Translations under genes and position numbers: made by a program
Notes under the pieces: generated by a model
The model's database searches: none
What the model was told of the DNA's origin: nothing
What the model saw: the letters and a program-made list of their open reading frames with translations, nothing else
Assembly: GCA_017414535.1 (NCBI GenBank)
Contig: JAFQMA010000005.1
Span: 1-51,766 of the forward strand
Length of the DNA stretch: 51,766 nt
Origin: Clostridia bacterium
Lineage (GTDB): Bacteria > Bacillota > Clostridia > Oscillospirales > SIG627
Reading direction: 5' to 3'
Shown here: piece after piece, positions 14,706 through 22,993 of the stretch
Layout: each line of letters starts with the position of its first letter
Position numbering within the stretch: the stretch's first letter is position 1

Positions 14706-16009
14706 TGCATGATCTTTGTAAGAATTTGAGAGTCTCCCCCGAGGGGAGACTCCTCTTTCATGAGAGAGACTTGAAAGAATTGGCGGAGACCTACGGGACC
14801 CCGCTGTACTTATTCGACGAGGATCGCATCCGTGAGATGTGCCGTCTGTATCGCAGTGCCATGCAGGAGGCCTTCGGGGAGGATGCGCTCCCCCTCTATG
14901 CCTCCAAGGCCGCTTCCTTTACCCATATGTACCGTATTATGAAGGAGGAGGGCATGGGGTGTGATGTGGTATCTCGCGGTGAGATCGCTACCGCTAAAAA
15001 CGCAGGCTTCGATCTGTCCCGCGCCTTCTATCACAGCAATAACAAGACCGATGAGGATATTGCCTTCGCTCTGCAGTGCGGCGTGGGCTGTTTTGTAGCG
15101 GATAATGAGGAGGAGGTTCGCGCCGTCTCCCGCATTGCCGCGTCCTTTGGAAAAAAGGCCCGTCTGCTTCTTCGCATCACCCCCGGTATCGACCCTCACA
15201 CCTATGAGGAGGTGGCCACGGGCAAGGTGGATTCCAAGTTCGGCTCTGCCATTGAAACGGGGCAGGCCATGGAGATCTGCCGTCTTGCTCTGTCCGTGCC
15301 CGCCGTTTCTTTGGAGGGCTTTCACTGCCACGTGGGCAGTCAGGTGTTCGATGCGGACGTGTTCTGTCGCAGTGTGGACGTGATGGTGGACTTTTTGGCA
15401 GAGGTCAAAAGAGAGCTTGGCTTTGAGGCGTCTGTGCTGGATCTGGGCGGCGGCTGGGGCGTAAGATACGTCCACAGCGATCCCGTTTACGATCTGCGCG
15501 CCTGCATCCTCACGGTAGGGGAGACCTTTCGTCGCGCCGTGGCAAGATGCGGCATCAAAGCGCCCCGCATCCTGATGGAGCCGGGCAGAAGCATCGTGGC
15601 CGACGCGGGGCTGACCCTTTATACCGTGGGAACCGTGAAGCGCATTCCCGGCTATAAGAATTACGTGTCCGTCAACGGCGGCATGGCAGATAACCCTCGC
15701 TTTGCCCTGTACGGCTCTGCCTACACCGTCTGCCTGCCGGAAAAGATGGCAGAGGAAGCGCAGGATACCTATTCCGTGGTGGGCTGCTGCTGTGAAAGCG
15801 GTGACATCATACAGGAAAACGTAGCCCTTCCCGCAAGCGTTACCCGCGGGGATCTTTTGGCGGTACTGACCACGGGTGCCTATAACTATTCTATGGCGTC
15901 CCATTACAACCGTATCCCCAAGCCCCCCGTCGTCATGCTCTCGGGAGAGGGCGAACGCATTGCGGTGCGCCGCGAAACAGCGGAGGATATGTTCCGCTAC
16001 GATGAATAA
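14705..16009 (+). CDS. lysA: diaminopimelate decarboxylase
   Basis: A 434-residue PLP enzyme of fold type III that decarboxylates meso-diaminopimelate to L-lysine. The PLP lysine is K68 in YASKAA. The glycine-rich phosphate-binding motif is LDLGGGWGVRY, EPGRSIVADAG lies in the barrel, and the C-terminal CCCESGDII has the substrate-contacting Cys-Glu-Ser. The ATG overlaps the lysC stop as TAATG, so translation is coupled. It is the last gene of the riboswitch operon; a terminator follows immediately. The intermediate steps between DapA and LysA are not encoded in this window. Confidence 0.94.
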   Translation: MHDLCKNLRVSPEGRLLFHERDLKELAETYGTPLYLFDEDRIREMCRLYRSAMQEAFGEDALPLYASKAASFTHMYRIMKEEGMGCDVVSRGEIATAKNAGFDLSRAFYHSNNKTDEDIAFALQCGVGCFVADNEEEVRAVSRIAASFGKKARLLLRITPGIDPHTYEEVATGKVDSKFGSAIETGQAMEICRLALSVPAVSLEGFHCHVGSQVFDADVFCRSVDVMVDFLAEVKRELGFEASVLDLGGGWGVRYVHSDPVYDLRACILTVGETFRRAVARCGIKAPRILMEPGRSIVADAGLTLYTVGTVKRIPGYKNYVSVNGGMADNPRFALYGSAYTVCLPEKMAEEAQDTYSVVGCCCESGDIIQENVALPASVTRGDLLAVLTTGAYNYSMASHYNRIPKPPVVMLSGEGERIAVRRETAEDMFRYDE

Positions 16010-16010
16010 A

Positions 16011-16036
16011 AAAAGCGCCCATCGGGGCGCTTTTTT
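16011..16036 (+). terminator. terminator of the lysine operon
   Basis: AAAAGCGCCC, 3-base loop, GGGGCGC and six Ts. It begins within three bases of the lysA stop codon. Confidence 0.9.
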
Positions 16037-16048
16037 CTTCTTCACCCC

Positions 16049-16077
16049 TTGCAACGGCGGGAAAACGGGGGTATAAT
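16049..16077 (+). promoter_or_regulatory. sigma-A-type promoter of the amidohydrolase/PHP pair
   Basis: -35 TTGCAA (16049-16054), 17-base spacer, -10 TATAAT (16072-16077), about 36 bases before the start codon. Confidence 0.7.
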
Positions 16078-16113
16078 AAAGGACGTGAAAAAAGCAAAAA
16101 AGGAGGAAGTGCC

Positions 16114-16929
16114 ATGATCGGAGATAAGGTTGTCATTGATGCGCATTGCCATATCTATCCCGAGAAGATCGCCGCTCGTGCCGCCGCGGGGACCGATGCC
16201 TTTTACGGCACCAAGGCGGAGGGAGACGGGACCGCCGCAGGACTGCTTCGCAATCCCGCCGCAGGGATCATCGATCGCTTCCTGGTCCATTCCGTAGCGA
16301 CCACGCCCGCTCAGGTGCGCTCCATCAACGATTTTATTGCCCGTGAGGTGGCGCAGTTTCCCGATCGCTTTTTCGGCTTCGGTACGCTCCACCCCGAAAG
16401 CGAGGATATTGCGGGGGATTTTCATCATCTGCTGGAGAACGGCCTTCGAGGCGTAAAGATCCATCCCGATATTCAAGCCTTCAAGCTGGATGATTACCGC
16501 TGTCTGAAAATGTACGAGCTTTGTGAAGAGGCGGGCGTACCTATCCTCATCCATACGGGTGACTACCGCTACGATTTCTCCAATCCCAACCGTCTCCGTC
16601 CCATTCTGGACATTTATACGAACCTGACGGTCATCGGTGCCCATCTGGCAGGCTGGAGCGTGTGGGAGGAGGCCTATGAAAAGCTGCACGATTGCAAGAA
16701 CCTTATGGTAGATTGCTCCTCCACCTTCCGCTTTTGGGAGAAGGAGAAGGCGGGAGAGCTGATCCGTCGCTGGGGCGCGGAGAGGGTCATGTTCGGCTCA
16801 GATTATCCCATGTGGGATCCCGGCAAGGAGCTGGAGATCCTTCTGTCCTTGGGGCTCACCGATCGGGAGGAGCGGCTGATCCTCGGAGAAAATGCCGTCC
16901 GTCTCTTTAGATTGGGGGAACAGGCATGA
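16114..16929 (+). CDS. amidohydrolase-2 family metal-dependent hydrolase
   Basis: A 271-residue TIM-barrel protein. It has the metal-binding DAHCH motif at residues 9-13, GVKIHPDIQ on a central strand, HTGD (ligand histidine), IGAHLAG and the late aspartate in MFGSDYPMWDP. These are the marks of the amidohydrolase_2 family (PF04909), which includes decarboxylases such as ACMSD-type enzymes and lactonases. The true substrate cannot be deduced. AAAGGAGG lies upstream of the ATG. The gene overlaps the PHP-domain gene by four bases (ATGA), so the two are co-translated and probably act on related compounds. Confidence 0.8.
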   Translation: MIGDKVVIDAHCHIYPEKIAARAAAGTDAFYGTKAEGDGTAAGLLRNPAAGIIDRFLVHSVATTPAQVRSINDFIAREVAQFPDRFFGFGTLHPESEDIAGDFHHLLENGLRGVKIHPDIQAFKLDDYRCLKMYELCEEAGVPILIHTGDYRYDFSNPNRLRPILDIYTNLTVIGAHLAGWSVWEEAYEKLHDCKNLMVDCSSTFRFWEKEKAGELIRRWGAERVMFGSDYPMWDPGKELEILLSLGLTDREERLILGENAVRLFRLGEQA

Positions 16930-17735
16930 TCGCCTCCAACGTACATACCCATACCGTCTTTTCCGACGGAAAGAATACGCCCGAGGAAATGGTGACCGCC
17001 GCCCGCGCAAAGGGCTTTGTTTCGCTGGGGATTTCCGACCATAGCGATACTCCCTTCGATCCTACGGGCTACTGCATGGAGGCAAAGGATTATCCACGCT
17101 ACGTGAGGACACTGCGAGAGTTGCAGAAAAGTCTTGAGGGTGAATTTGAGCTCCTTTGCGGTATGGAAAAGGATTACTACTCTCCCATTGACGCTTCCCT
17201 TTACGATTACGTCATCGGCTCGGTTCACTACGTGCCCGATCCTCAGGGGGGTGACCCTTGGAGCGTGGATATGTCCCGCGCGGTGCAGGAGAAATACGTA
17301 GCCAACTGCTGCGGTGGGGATCGATTGGAATTTGCGAGGCGCTTTTTTGATATTACCGTGCGCCATGCTCAAAAGGAGACCTTTCTCATTCAGGGACATT
17401 TTGACGTGATCAATAAATTCAGCCTCTTCGAGGAGGACGATCCCGCCTATCAGACCATAGCCATGGAGGCTCTGCGGGAGGTAGCGAAAATCGTGCCTTA
17501 TTTTGAGGTCAATTGCGGTGCCATGTACCGCGGCTACCGTGCCATTCCTTACCCCGCGCCGTTTCTGCTGGAGGAGATGCATCGTCTTGGCGTGAAGCTG
17601 ATCCTCAGTGGGGATTCGCACGATACCGCATCCTTGGACTATGCCTTTGAGGAGACGCAGGCTCTGTTGAAAAGAACGGGTTTTACCTCTCTTTGGAGAC
17701 TTCGCTCGGGCGGTATGGAGGAAATATTGTTATAA
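16926..17735 (+). CDS. PHP-domain phosphatase (histidinol-phosphatase HisJ/HisK type)
   Basis: A 269-residue PHP-domain protein. Metal-binding residues appear in NVHTHTVFSDG (about 5-15), GISDHSDTPF, LLCGMEKDYY, YVIGSVHYV, IQGHFDVINKF and LSGDSHD, which is the complete series for a trinuclear-site PHP phosphatase. Length and motif order fit the histidinol-phosphatase group, so histidinol phosphate is a likely substrate. No other histidine gene is nearby, so another phosphomonoester is possible. It overlaps the amidohydrolase gene by four bases. A terminator that doubles as the glyA promoter region follows. Confidence 0.82.
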   Translation: MIASNVHTHTVFSDGKNTPEEMVTAARAKGFVSLGISDHSDTPFDPTGYCMEAKDYPRYVRTLRELQKSLEGEFELLCGMEKDYYSPIDASLYDYVIGSVHYVPDPQGGDPWSVDMSRAVQEKYVANCCGGDRLEFARRFFDITVRHAQKETFLIQGHFDVINKFSLFEEDDPAYQTIAMEALREVAKIVPYFEVNCGAMYRGYRAIPYPAPFLLEEMHRLGVKLILSGDSHDTASLDYAFEETQALLKRTGFTSLWRLRSGGMEEILL

Positions 17736-17746
17736 TTTTGTGAAAT

Positions 17747-17780
17747 AACGGGAGAAAACTTGTTTTTTCTCCCGTTTTTT
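17747..17780 (+). terminator. terminator of the amidohydrolase/PHP pair
   Basis: AACGGGAGAAAA pairs with TTTTCTCCCGTT (17765-17776), followed by a T-run to 17780. The glyA -35 box lies in its loop. Confidence 0.8.
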
Positions 17781-17788
17781 GTTATAAT
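17760..17788 (+). promoter_or_regulatory. glyA promoter embedded in a terminator
   Basis: -35 TTGTTT (17760-17765), 17-base spacer, -10 TATAAT (17783-17788). The -35 box and spacer are the loop and right arm of the preceding terminator. Confidence 0.6.
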
Positions 17789-17818
17789 AACTCTATTAAT
17801 GTAAGTTTTGGAGGAGCT

Positions 17819-19060
17819 ATGAACTTTTTTGACGAACTGAAGCAGTACGATGAGGAGCTTTTTGCGGCCTGCGACCGTGAGCTTTCCCGTCAGCGTCACA
17901 ATATCGAGTTGATCGCATCGGAGAACATCGTTTCCAAGGCCGTTCTTCTGGCCGCAGGCACGGTGCTGACCAATAAGTATGCCGAGGGCTATCCTGCTAA
18001 GCGTTACTACGGCGGATGCGAGCATATCGACGAGGTGGAAAGCCTTGCCATTGAGCGTGCCAAGAAGCTGTTCGGTGCGGAGCATGCCAACGTGCAGCCT
18101 CACTGCGGTGCCAGCGCCAACCTTGCGGTATTCTTTGCTCTCTGCCAGCCCGGTGATACGGTGATGGGCCTTTCTCTGGCTCACGGCGGTCATCTGTCAC
18201 ATGGCTCTCCTGCCAATATTTCCGGTAAGTATTTCAATATCGTTTCCTACGGTGTGGATGAAAAGAGTGAGGTGTTGGATTACGAGAAGATCCGTGCCAC
18301 CGCACTGGAGTGTAAGCCCAAGCTTATCATTGCCGGTGCCAGCGCCTATTCCCGCACCATCGACTTTGAAAAGCTCGGTCAGATCGCGAAAGAAGTGGGT
18401 GCCTACTACATGGTAGATATGGCGCACATTGCAGGTCTGGTTGCCGCAGGGCTTCATCCCTCGCCCGTGCCCTATGCGGACGTGGTCACCACCACGACCC
18501 ACAAGACCCTCCGCGGTCCCCGCGGCGGTCTCATCCTCTGCAAGGAGGAGTTTGCCAAGGCGATCGATAAGGCCATTTTCCCCGGCATTCAGGGCGGTCC
18601 CTTGGAGCACATCATTGCCGCTAAGGCAGTTAGCTTTGCCGAGGCTATGAAGCCCGAATTTAAGGCATATCAGCAGAAGATCGTGGAGAATGCTTCTGCC
18701 CTTGCCGCTGCTATGGAAAAGGCAGGCTTCCGCGTGGTATCCGGCGGTACCGATAACCACCTGATGCTCATTGACCTGAGAAACTTCAAGGTTACGGGTA
18801 AGGAGATGCAGGCCCGTCTCGATGCCGTGCACATTACCGTCAATAAGAACGCTATCCCCGACGATCCCGAAAGCCCCTTCGTAACCAGCGGTATGAGACT
18901 GGGCACCCCTGCCGTGACCACCCGTGGCTTCGGCAAGGAGGAAATGGAGAAGATCGCTCTGTGGATCCGCGATATTGCTACCGATTTCGAGGGCAACCGC
19001 GAAAGAGTCAGCCGCGAGGTTATGGCTCTGTGCGACAAGTTCCCCATTTACGAGGATTGA
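17819..19060 (+). CDS. glyA: serine hydroxymethyltransferase
   Basis: A 413-residue PLP enzyme that interconverts serine and glycine and loads the one-carbon unit onto tetrahydrofolate. It starts with the usual [20 protein letters not shown] and [32 protein letters not shown] and the PLP lysine K229 in [14 protein letters not shown] are all present. The length is standard. GGAGG lies four bases before the ATG. The nucleotide house-cleaning gene follows after one base, its ribosome binding site lying in the last glyA codons. No glycine riboswitch is visible in the short leader. Confidence 0.96.
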   Translation: MNFFDELKQYDEELFAACDRELSRQRHNIELIASENIVSKAVLLAAGTVLTNKYAEGYPAKRYYGGCEHIDEVESLAIERAKKLFGAEHANVQPHCGASANLAVFFALCQPGDTVMGLSLAHGGHLSHGSPANISGKYFNIVSYGVDEKSEVLDYEKIRATALECKPKLIIAGASAYSRTIDFEKLGQIAKEVGAYYMVDMAHIAGLVAAGLHPSPVPYADVVTTTTHKTLRGPRGGLILCKEEFAKAIDKAIFPGIQGGPLEHIIAAKAVSFAEAMKPEFKAYQQKIVENASALAAAMEKAGFRVVSGGTDNHLMLIDLRNFKVTGKEMQARLDAVHITVNKNAIPDDPESPFVTSGMRLGTPAVTTRGFGKEEMEKIALWIRDIATDFEGNRERVSREVMALCDKFPIYED

Positions 19061-19061
19061 A

Positions 19062-19637
19062 ATGGAGCTGATCATTGCCTCGGGTAACGCGGGCAAGGTC
19101 CGTGAGATCCGTGCCATTTTAGGAGAAAAGTTTGAAAGCATCCTTTCCATGAAGGAGGCAGGCATCGATCACGAGACCGTGGAGGACGGAAGCACCTTTC
19201 TTGAAAATGCCCGTAAAAAGGCAAGAGAGATCGCAGAGATCTCCGGAAAGGCCGCCTTGGCGGATGACAGCGGTATCTGTGTGGATGCCTTGGGCGGTGC
19301 GCCCGGGATCTATTCCGCCAGATTCTGCGGACACCACGGTGATGATGCGGCCAACAACCGCCTTTTGGTGGAAAAGCTGCAGGGTGAAGAAAATCGGAGC
19401 GCTTATTATGCCTGCGCTATGTGCCTCGTATTTCCCGACGGCCGTGAGCTCGTAGCGGAGGGGAGGCTCTACGGCAAGATCGTAGATACCCCTGCGGGAG
19501 AAGGCGGCTTTGGCTACGACCCATATTTCTACCTGCCCGAATTCGGCATGACCTGCGCCGAGCTTTCCCCCGAGGAGAAGAACGGCATCAGCCACCGCGC
19601 TAAGGCCCTTCACGGCATCTTGGAGCAATTAGATTAA
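19062..19637 (+). CDS. XTP/dITP pyrophosphatase (RdgB/HAM1 family)
   Basis: A 191-residue cytosolic enzyme that hydrolyses XTP, ITP and dITP so that they do not enter nucleic acids. The family signature IIASGNAGKVREI opens the protein. The catalytic acidic residues lie in TFLENARKKA and ALADDSGICVDALGG, followed by GIYSARF. GFGYDPYFYLPEFG and SHRAKAL at the C-terminus contact the base and phosphates. ATG at 19062 is chosen from these motifs; an ORF extension upstream lies inside glyA. Spacing of one base from glyA indicates co-translation. Confidence 0.93.
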   Translation: MELIIASGNAGKVREIRAILGEKFESILSMKEAGIDHETVEDGSTFLENARKKAREIAEISGKAALADDSGICVDALGGAPGIYSARFCGHHGDDAANNRLLVEKLQGEENRSAYYACAMCLVFPDGRELVAEGRLYGKIVDTPAGEGGFGYDPYFYLPEFGMTCAELSPEEKNGISHRAKALHGILEQLD

Positions 19638-19648
19638 ATATTTTCTTT

Positions 19649-19685
19649 GTGGGGGAACCTTTTTTGAAAAAAAGGATTTCCCCAC
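19649..19685. repeat. hairpin 1 of an intergenic hairpin pair
   Basis: GTGGGG...CCTTTTTT pairs with AAAAAAAGG...CCCCAC. With the hairpin at 19757 it forms a pair of similar structures (GGGG-A-ACC-T6/A-AGG-CCCC type) separated by AT-rich DNA. It looks like a dispersed intergenic element, but only one pair is in this window. Confidence 0.45.
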
Positions 19686-19756
19686 ACCTCTTCCCAAAAA
19701 CTTTTGAATTTTTTATTCCTGTTTTACAATAAAATAAAAATTTTAGGGGCGGGATA

Positions 19757-19792
19757 CGGGGGAGAGACCTTTTTGTAAAAGGTCCTCCCCCG
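19757..19792. repeat. hairpin 2 of an intergenic hairpin pair
   Basis: CGGGGGA..GACCTTTTT pairs with AAAAGGTC.TCCCCCG. It has the same plan as the hairpin at 19649: G-rich base, ACC/GGT middle and T/A top. Confidence 0.45.
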
Positions 19793-19820
19793 AAAACGTA
19801 ATAATAAACAATAAAACAAA

Positions 19821-19852
19821 AAAAGAGCAGACCGTGCGGTCTGCTCTTTTTT
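19821..19852. terminator. bidirectional terminator
   Basis: AAAAGAGCAGACC (19821-19833) and its complement (19838-19850) with A-run and T-run flanks. On the minus strand it ends the long hdr/flx operon; on the plus strand it can stop read-through from glyA. Confidence 0.88.
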
Positions 19853-19859
19853 GTTGAAA

Positions 19860-21455
19860 TTAGGCTTTGCGAGCGTAATCGGGGAGAAGCTTGGGGGAAA
19901 CGATATCGGATTTGATACCGGCCTCCTCCATTTCCTTGGCGAAGCTCTCCACGTGGCGGAGGGTCAGCTTTCCAAGCTTTACGTCCTTGGCACGGTCAGC
20001 GGCGTTCTTACCGGCGGAGCGGCCGAAGACGATGATGTCCAGAAGGGAGTTACCCATGAGACGGTTTCTGCCGTGGATACCGCCAACGGCCTCACCTGCT
20101 ACGTAAAGACCGGGCACACCCGTCTCGTTATCGGCGGCGATCTCCAGACCGCCGTTCTGATAGTGCAGGGTGGGATAGATGACAATGGGCTCCTTGCGGA
20201 TATCGATGCCGTATTTGCCGAACATTCTCATCATGGCGGGGATGCGCTTCTCAATAGTACCCTCGCCGCCCTTCATTTCGATCATAGGCGTATCCAGCCA
20301 GATACCCTCACCCTGAGGGGTGGGAACGCCCTTGCCGCGCTCCTTGCACTCACGAATGATGCTGGCGGCGGAAACGTCACGGGTCTCCAGGGGATGCATA
20401 AAGGGTGTGCCGTCCACGTTGATGAGCATAGCGCCCAGAGAACGTACCTTCTCGGTAACCAGTGCACCGAAGATCTGCTCGGGGAAGGCGGCACCGGTGG
20501 GGTGATACTGCAGAGTATCCTGATAGAGAAGCTTGGCACCGGCGCGGTAACCGAGGATCAGACCGTCGGCGGTGGCACCGTAGTGGTTGGAGGTGGGGAA
20601 GCCCTGATAATGGAGTCTTCCGCATCCGCCCGTAGCAAGGATCACGGTCTTGGCGCGAGCCACCAGGATCTCGCCCGTTTCCATGTTCTGAAGCACGGCA
20701 CCGGCGGCCTTGCCCTCCTCATCAAGGATCAATTCGATCGCGGCGGTGAAATCCACCACGGGAATACCGCGGTTCAGCACCTCGTCACGCAGGGTACGCA
20801 TGATCTCCGCACCGGAATAGTCCTTTGCGGCGTGCATTCTCTTGCGGCTGGTACCGCCGCCGTGGGTGGTGACCATGGTGCCGTCGGGCATCTTGTCAAA
20901 TTCAACGCCCAACTTGTTGAGCCACAAAATGGCCTCGGGTGCCTCGGTAACGAGGCGGTAAAGAAGCTCGGGCTTGTTGGCAAAGTGGCCGCCGCCCAAA
21001 GCGTCTACGTAGTGAATGGCAGGGGAGTCGTTGGGCTTGTCGGCCGCCTGAATGCCGCCCTCTGCCATCATGGTGTTGGCATCACCGATGCGGAGCTTGG
21101 TGACGATCATCACGTTGGCGCCCTTTTCGTGCGCCTCAATAGCTGCGGAGGAGCCTGCACCGCCACCGCCGATGACCAGTACGTCCACGTCGTAGAAGGG
21201 CTTTTCCAGATCAATCTCCATGTCCTTCACGCGGGAATTGGCCTCTAAGAGAGCGCGCAGCTCCAGAGGTACCTTCTCGCCCTTGTTGGGGCCCACGGAC
21301 AGGGTGGCGAACTGGCTTTCAATATAGTCCGGATGATAGGTGGCAAGGAGCTTTTCCTTCTCCTCGGCAGTCATTCTGCGGGGTTCCATGGCGGCGTTGG
21401 CTTCGCGGTTGGCGGCAACCTTTGCCATGGATTCAAGCATTTTTTCGGTATACAT
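19860..21455 (-). CDS. fumarate-reductase/succinate-dehydrogenase-type flavoprotein
   Basis: A 531-residue soluble flavoprotein, last gene of the hdr/flx operon. An N-terminal extension of about 88 residues precedes the FAD-binding motif VIGGGGAG (95-102). Active-site positions of fumarate reductases are kept: HPTG (H318), TEKVR (R338), LHYQNGG (H431) and HGRNRL (R465). The position of the covalent-FAD histidine (SHTVAAQGG in FrdA) reads ANTMMAEGG, so FAD should be non-covalent. After R338 the usual GEGG is SLGA. There is no signal peptide, heme or FMN domain. The reaction is probably reduction of fumarate or a similar unsaturated acid, fed through the iron-sulfur protein encoded just upstream. 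Thiol:fumarate reductase TfrA is the nearest well-known analogue. Confidence 0.8.
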   Translation of the reverse strand: MYTEKMLESMAKVAANREANAAMEPRRMTAEEKEKLLATYHPDYIESQFATLSVGPNKGEKVPLELRALLEANSRVKDMEIDLEKPFYDVDVLVIGGGGAGSSAAIEAHEKGANVMIVTKLRIGDANTMMAEGGIQAADKPNDSPAIHYVDALGGGHFANKPELLYRLVTEAPEAILWLNKLGVEFDKMPDGTMVTTHGGGTSRKRMHAAKDYSGAEIMRTLRDEVLNRGIPVVDFTAAIELILDEEGKAAGAVLQNMETGEILVARAKTVILATGGCGRLHYQGFPTSNHYGATADGLILGYRAGAKLLYQDTLQYHPTGAAFPEQIFGALVTEKVRSLGAMLINVDGTPFMHPLETRDVSAASIIRECKERGKGVPTPQGEGIWLDTPMIEMKGGEGTIEKRIPAMMRMFGKYGIDIRKEPIVIYPTLHYQNGGLEIAADNETGVPGLYVAGEAVGGIHGRNRLMGNSLLDIIVFGRSAGKNAADRAKDVKLGKLTLRHVESFAKEMEEAGIKSDIVSPKLLPDYARKA

Positions 21456-21468
21456 TCTCTTGCCTCCC

Positions 21469-22143
21469 TTACTTTTCGATCTCGCGGTTGTTGTAGAGCT
21501 CTTTCAGCTCCTCCAGGGGCTTCTGCATGAGGCTTTCCATCAGCTCGCGGAAGGTACCGTCCCGGATCTCCTTGACGCGATCCTCTAAGTGACCGCAGCC
21601 GGGAGCCAGATACTTTCCGTTGAGGCGTCGTGCCAGCATAGCGACCTGAGGATGGCTGATGCCCGCGGGACAGCGGGAGGAGCATACGCCGCACATAACG
21701 CAGTCAAAGCTTTCTTCGGCGCACTTCTCGTATTCACCGCGCTGAGCGTAGGCAATGTACTGCATGACGTTCAGACTCTGGGTGCAGGCCTTGGTGCAGG
21801 CGTTACAGCCGATACAGCTGTAGATCTCGGGATAGAGCTGCATCATGATCTGCTCGGTGGGGCTGACCTTTTCAATGTCGTAAACTGCCTTCACCAGAGG
21901 GAAGAAGGGGAGGGTAGCGATGTACATATTCTCCTCCACCTTGGTCTGGCAGGCCAGGCAGACCTTCAATTCGCGGTCGCCCTTGATGCGGTAGATGGTA
22001 GCACAGGCACCGCAAAAGCCGTTGCGACAGCCGCAGCCGCGCACCAGCTGATAGCCGGCGTATTCCATGGCGCCCATAATGGTGAGGTTTTCGGGTACGG
22101 CGTATTTTTTGCCGTACAGGAAGATGTTTACCGTTTTTTCCAT
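21469..22143 (-). CDS. fumarate-reductase-type iron-sulfur protein
   Basis: A 224-residue electron carrier. The N-terminal domain (1-70) has a ferredoxin-like [2Fe-2S] site with C37, C39, C44, C47 and C62. The C-terminal domain has two [4Fe-4S] motifs: C110-x2-C113-x2-C116-x3-C120 and C148-x2-C151-x2-C154-x3-C158-P. It resembles FrdB/SdhB and the N-terminal part of TfrB but lacks the Cys-rich CCG domains of TfrB; those are encoded separately as hdrB in this operon. Only 13 bases separate it from the flavoprotein gene, so the two probably form a heterodimer. No membrane anchor gene (FrdC/SdhC type) is present. Confidence 0.85.
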   Translation of the reverse strand: MEKTVNIFLYGKKYAVPENLTIMGAMEYAGYQLVRGCGCRNGFCGACATIYRIKGDRELKVCLACQTKVEENMYIATLPFFPLVKAVYDIEKVSPTEQIMMQLYPEIYSCIGCNACTKACTQSLNVMQYIAYAQRGEYEKCAEESFDCVMCGVCSSRCPAGISHPQVAMLARRLNGKYLAPGCGHLEDRVKEIRDGTFRELMESLMQKPLEELKELYNNREIEK

Positions 22144-22165
22144 AGTTCGTTATCCTTTCACCCGT

Positions 22166-22993
22166 TTAATATTCGTCGGGGAGCTCTTCCAGCTGATCGA
22201 AGCGGAAGACGGGTCCATCCTTGCAGATGAACTTATCGCCCAAATTACAGCGGCCGCATTTGCCGATGCCGCATTTCATTTTCATTTCCAGCGTGGTGTA
22301 GATCTGATACTTCTTGAAGCCCAGCTCCTGCAGACCGGCCAGGGTAAATTTGATCATAATAGGCGGTCCGCACAGAACGGCGGTCTTATTGGTATCAAAC
22401 TGCAGCTCCTTCACGAAGTTGGGAACGAAGCCAACGTGGCCCTTCCATTCGGGCTGCTCGCGGTCGATGGTCAGATGAACGTGAATGCCGTCCTCATGGC
22501 ACCATTCGTCGATGATCTCCTTGTAATCCACCAGATCTTGCATGGAGCGGGAGCCGTATACAATGTCGATCTTGCCGTAGTCCTTGCGGTGGTGACGGCA
22601 GTAGTTGATGACGCTACGAAGAGGAGCAAGTCCGATGCCGCCCGCAATGAAGAGCATATCCTTATTGCGGAAGGCGGTATCCACGGGGAAGCCGTTGCCG
22701 TAAGGACCGCGCACGGTCACGTACTGGCCGGGCTCCACGGCGTGAAGGAAATTGGTCACACAGCCGCACTTCTTAATGGAAAACTCCATGTATTCCGTGT
22801 TGGTGGGGGAGCTGGTAATGGAGAAGAGCGCCTCGCCCACGCCGGGAATGCTCAGCATGGCGCACTGACCGGGAATATGCTCAAAGGGCTTCTTGCCGTC
22901 AGGGGTGACCACGCGGAAGGTGCGGACGTCCGGCGTATCGATGCGAATATCTGTAATAACGGCGATCTCCGGGATCAAAGCTTCCTTTTTCAT
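22166..22993 (-). CDS. flxA: FAD/NAD(P)-binding oxidoreductase subunit (FlxA-like)
   Basis: A 275-residue protein of the ferredoxin-reductase superfamily, related to hydrogenase gamma and sulfite reductase B subunits and to FlxA. A beta-barrel flavin domain (about 10-105; PGQCAMLSIPG, then FSITSSP) precedes the NAD-binding domain with AGGIGLAPLRSVI and LCGPPIMIKF. The C-terminal four-cysteine motif MKCGIGKCGRCN...C is the usual [2Fe-2S] site. It is the predicted entry point for NADH electrons. The ATG overlaps the upstream gene by four bases (22990-22993). In Desulfovibrio FlxABCD-HdrABC is an NADH dehydrogenase/heterodisulfide reductase; the name here is by order and domain make-up. Confidence 0.82.
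   Translation of the reverse strand: MKKEALIPEIAVITDIRIDTPDVRTFRVVTPDGKKPFEHIPGQCAMLSIPGVGEALFSITSSPTNTEYMEFSIKKCGCVTNFLHAVEPGQYVTVRGPYGNGFPVDTAFRNKDMLFIAGGIGLAPLRSVINYCRHHRKDYGKIDIVYGSRSMQDLVDYKEIIDEWCHEDGIHVHLTIDREQPEWKGHVGFVPNFVKELQFDTNKTAVLCGPPIMIKFTLAGLQELGFKKYQIYTTLEMKMKCGIGKCGRCNLGDKFICKDGPVFRFDQLEELPDEY

Noticed and set aside
17790..17818. glycine riboswitch in front of glyA
   Set aside because: The leader is only about 30 bases and has no aptamer motifs.
19851..21248. 465-codon plus-strand ORF opposite the FrdA-like gene
   Set aside because: Antisense shadow of the flavoprotein gene; His/Gly/Leu-rich translation without motifs.
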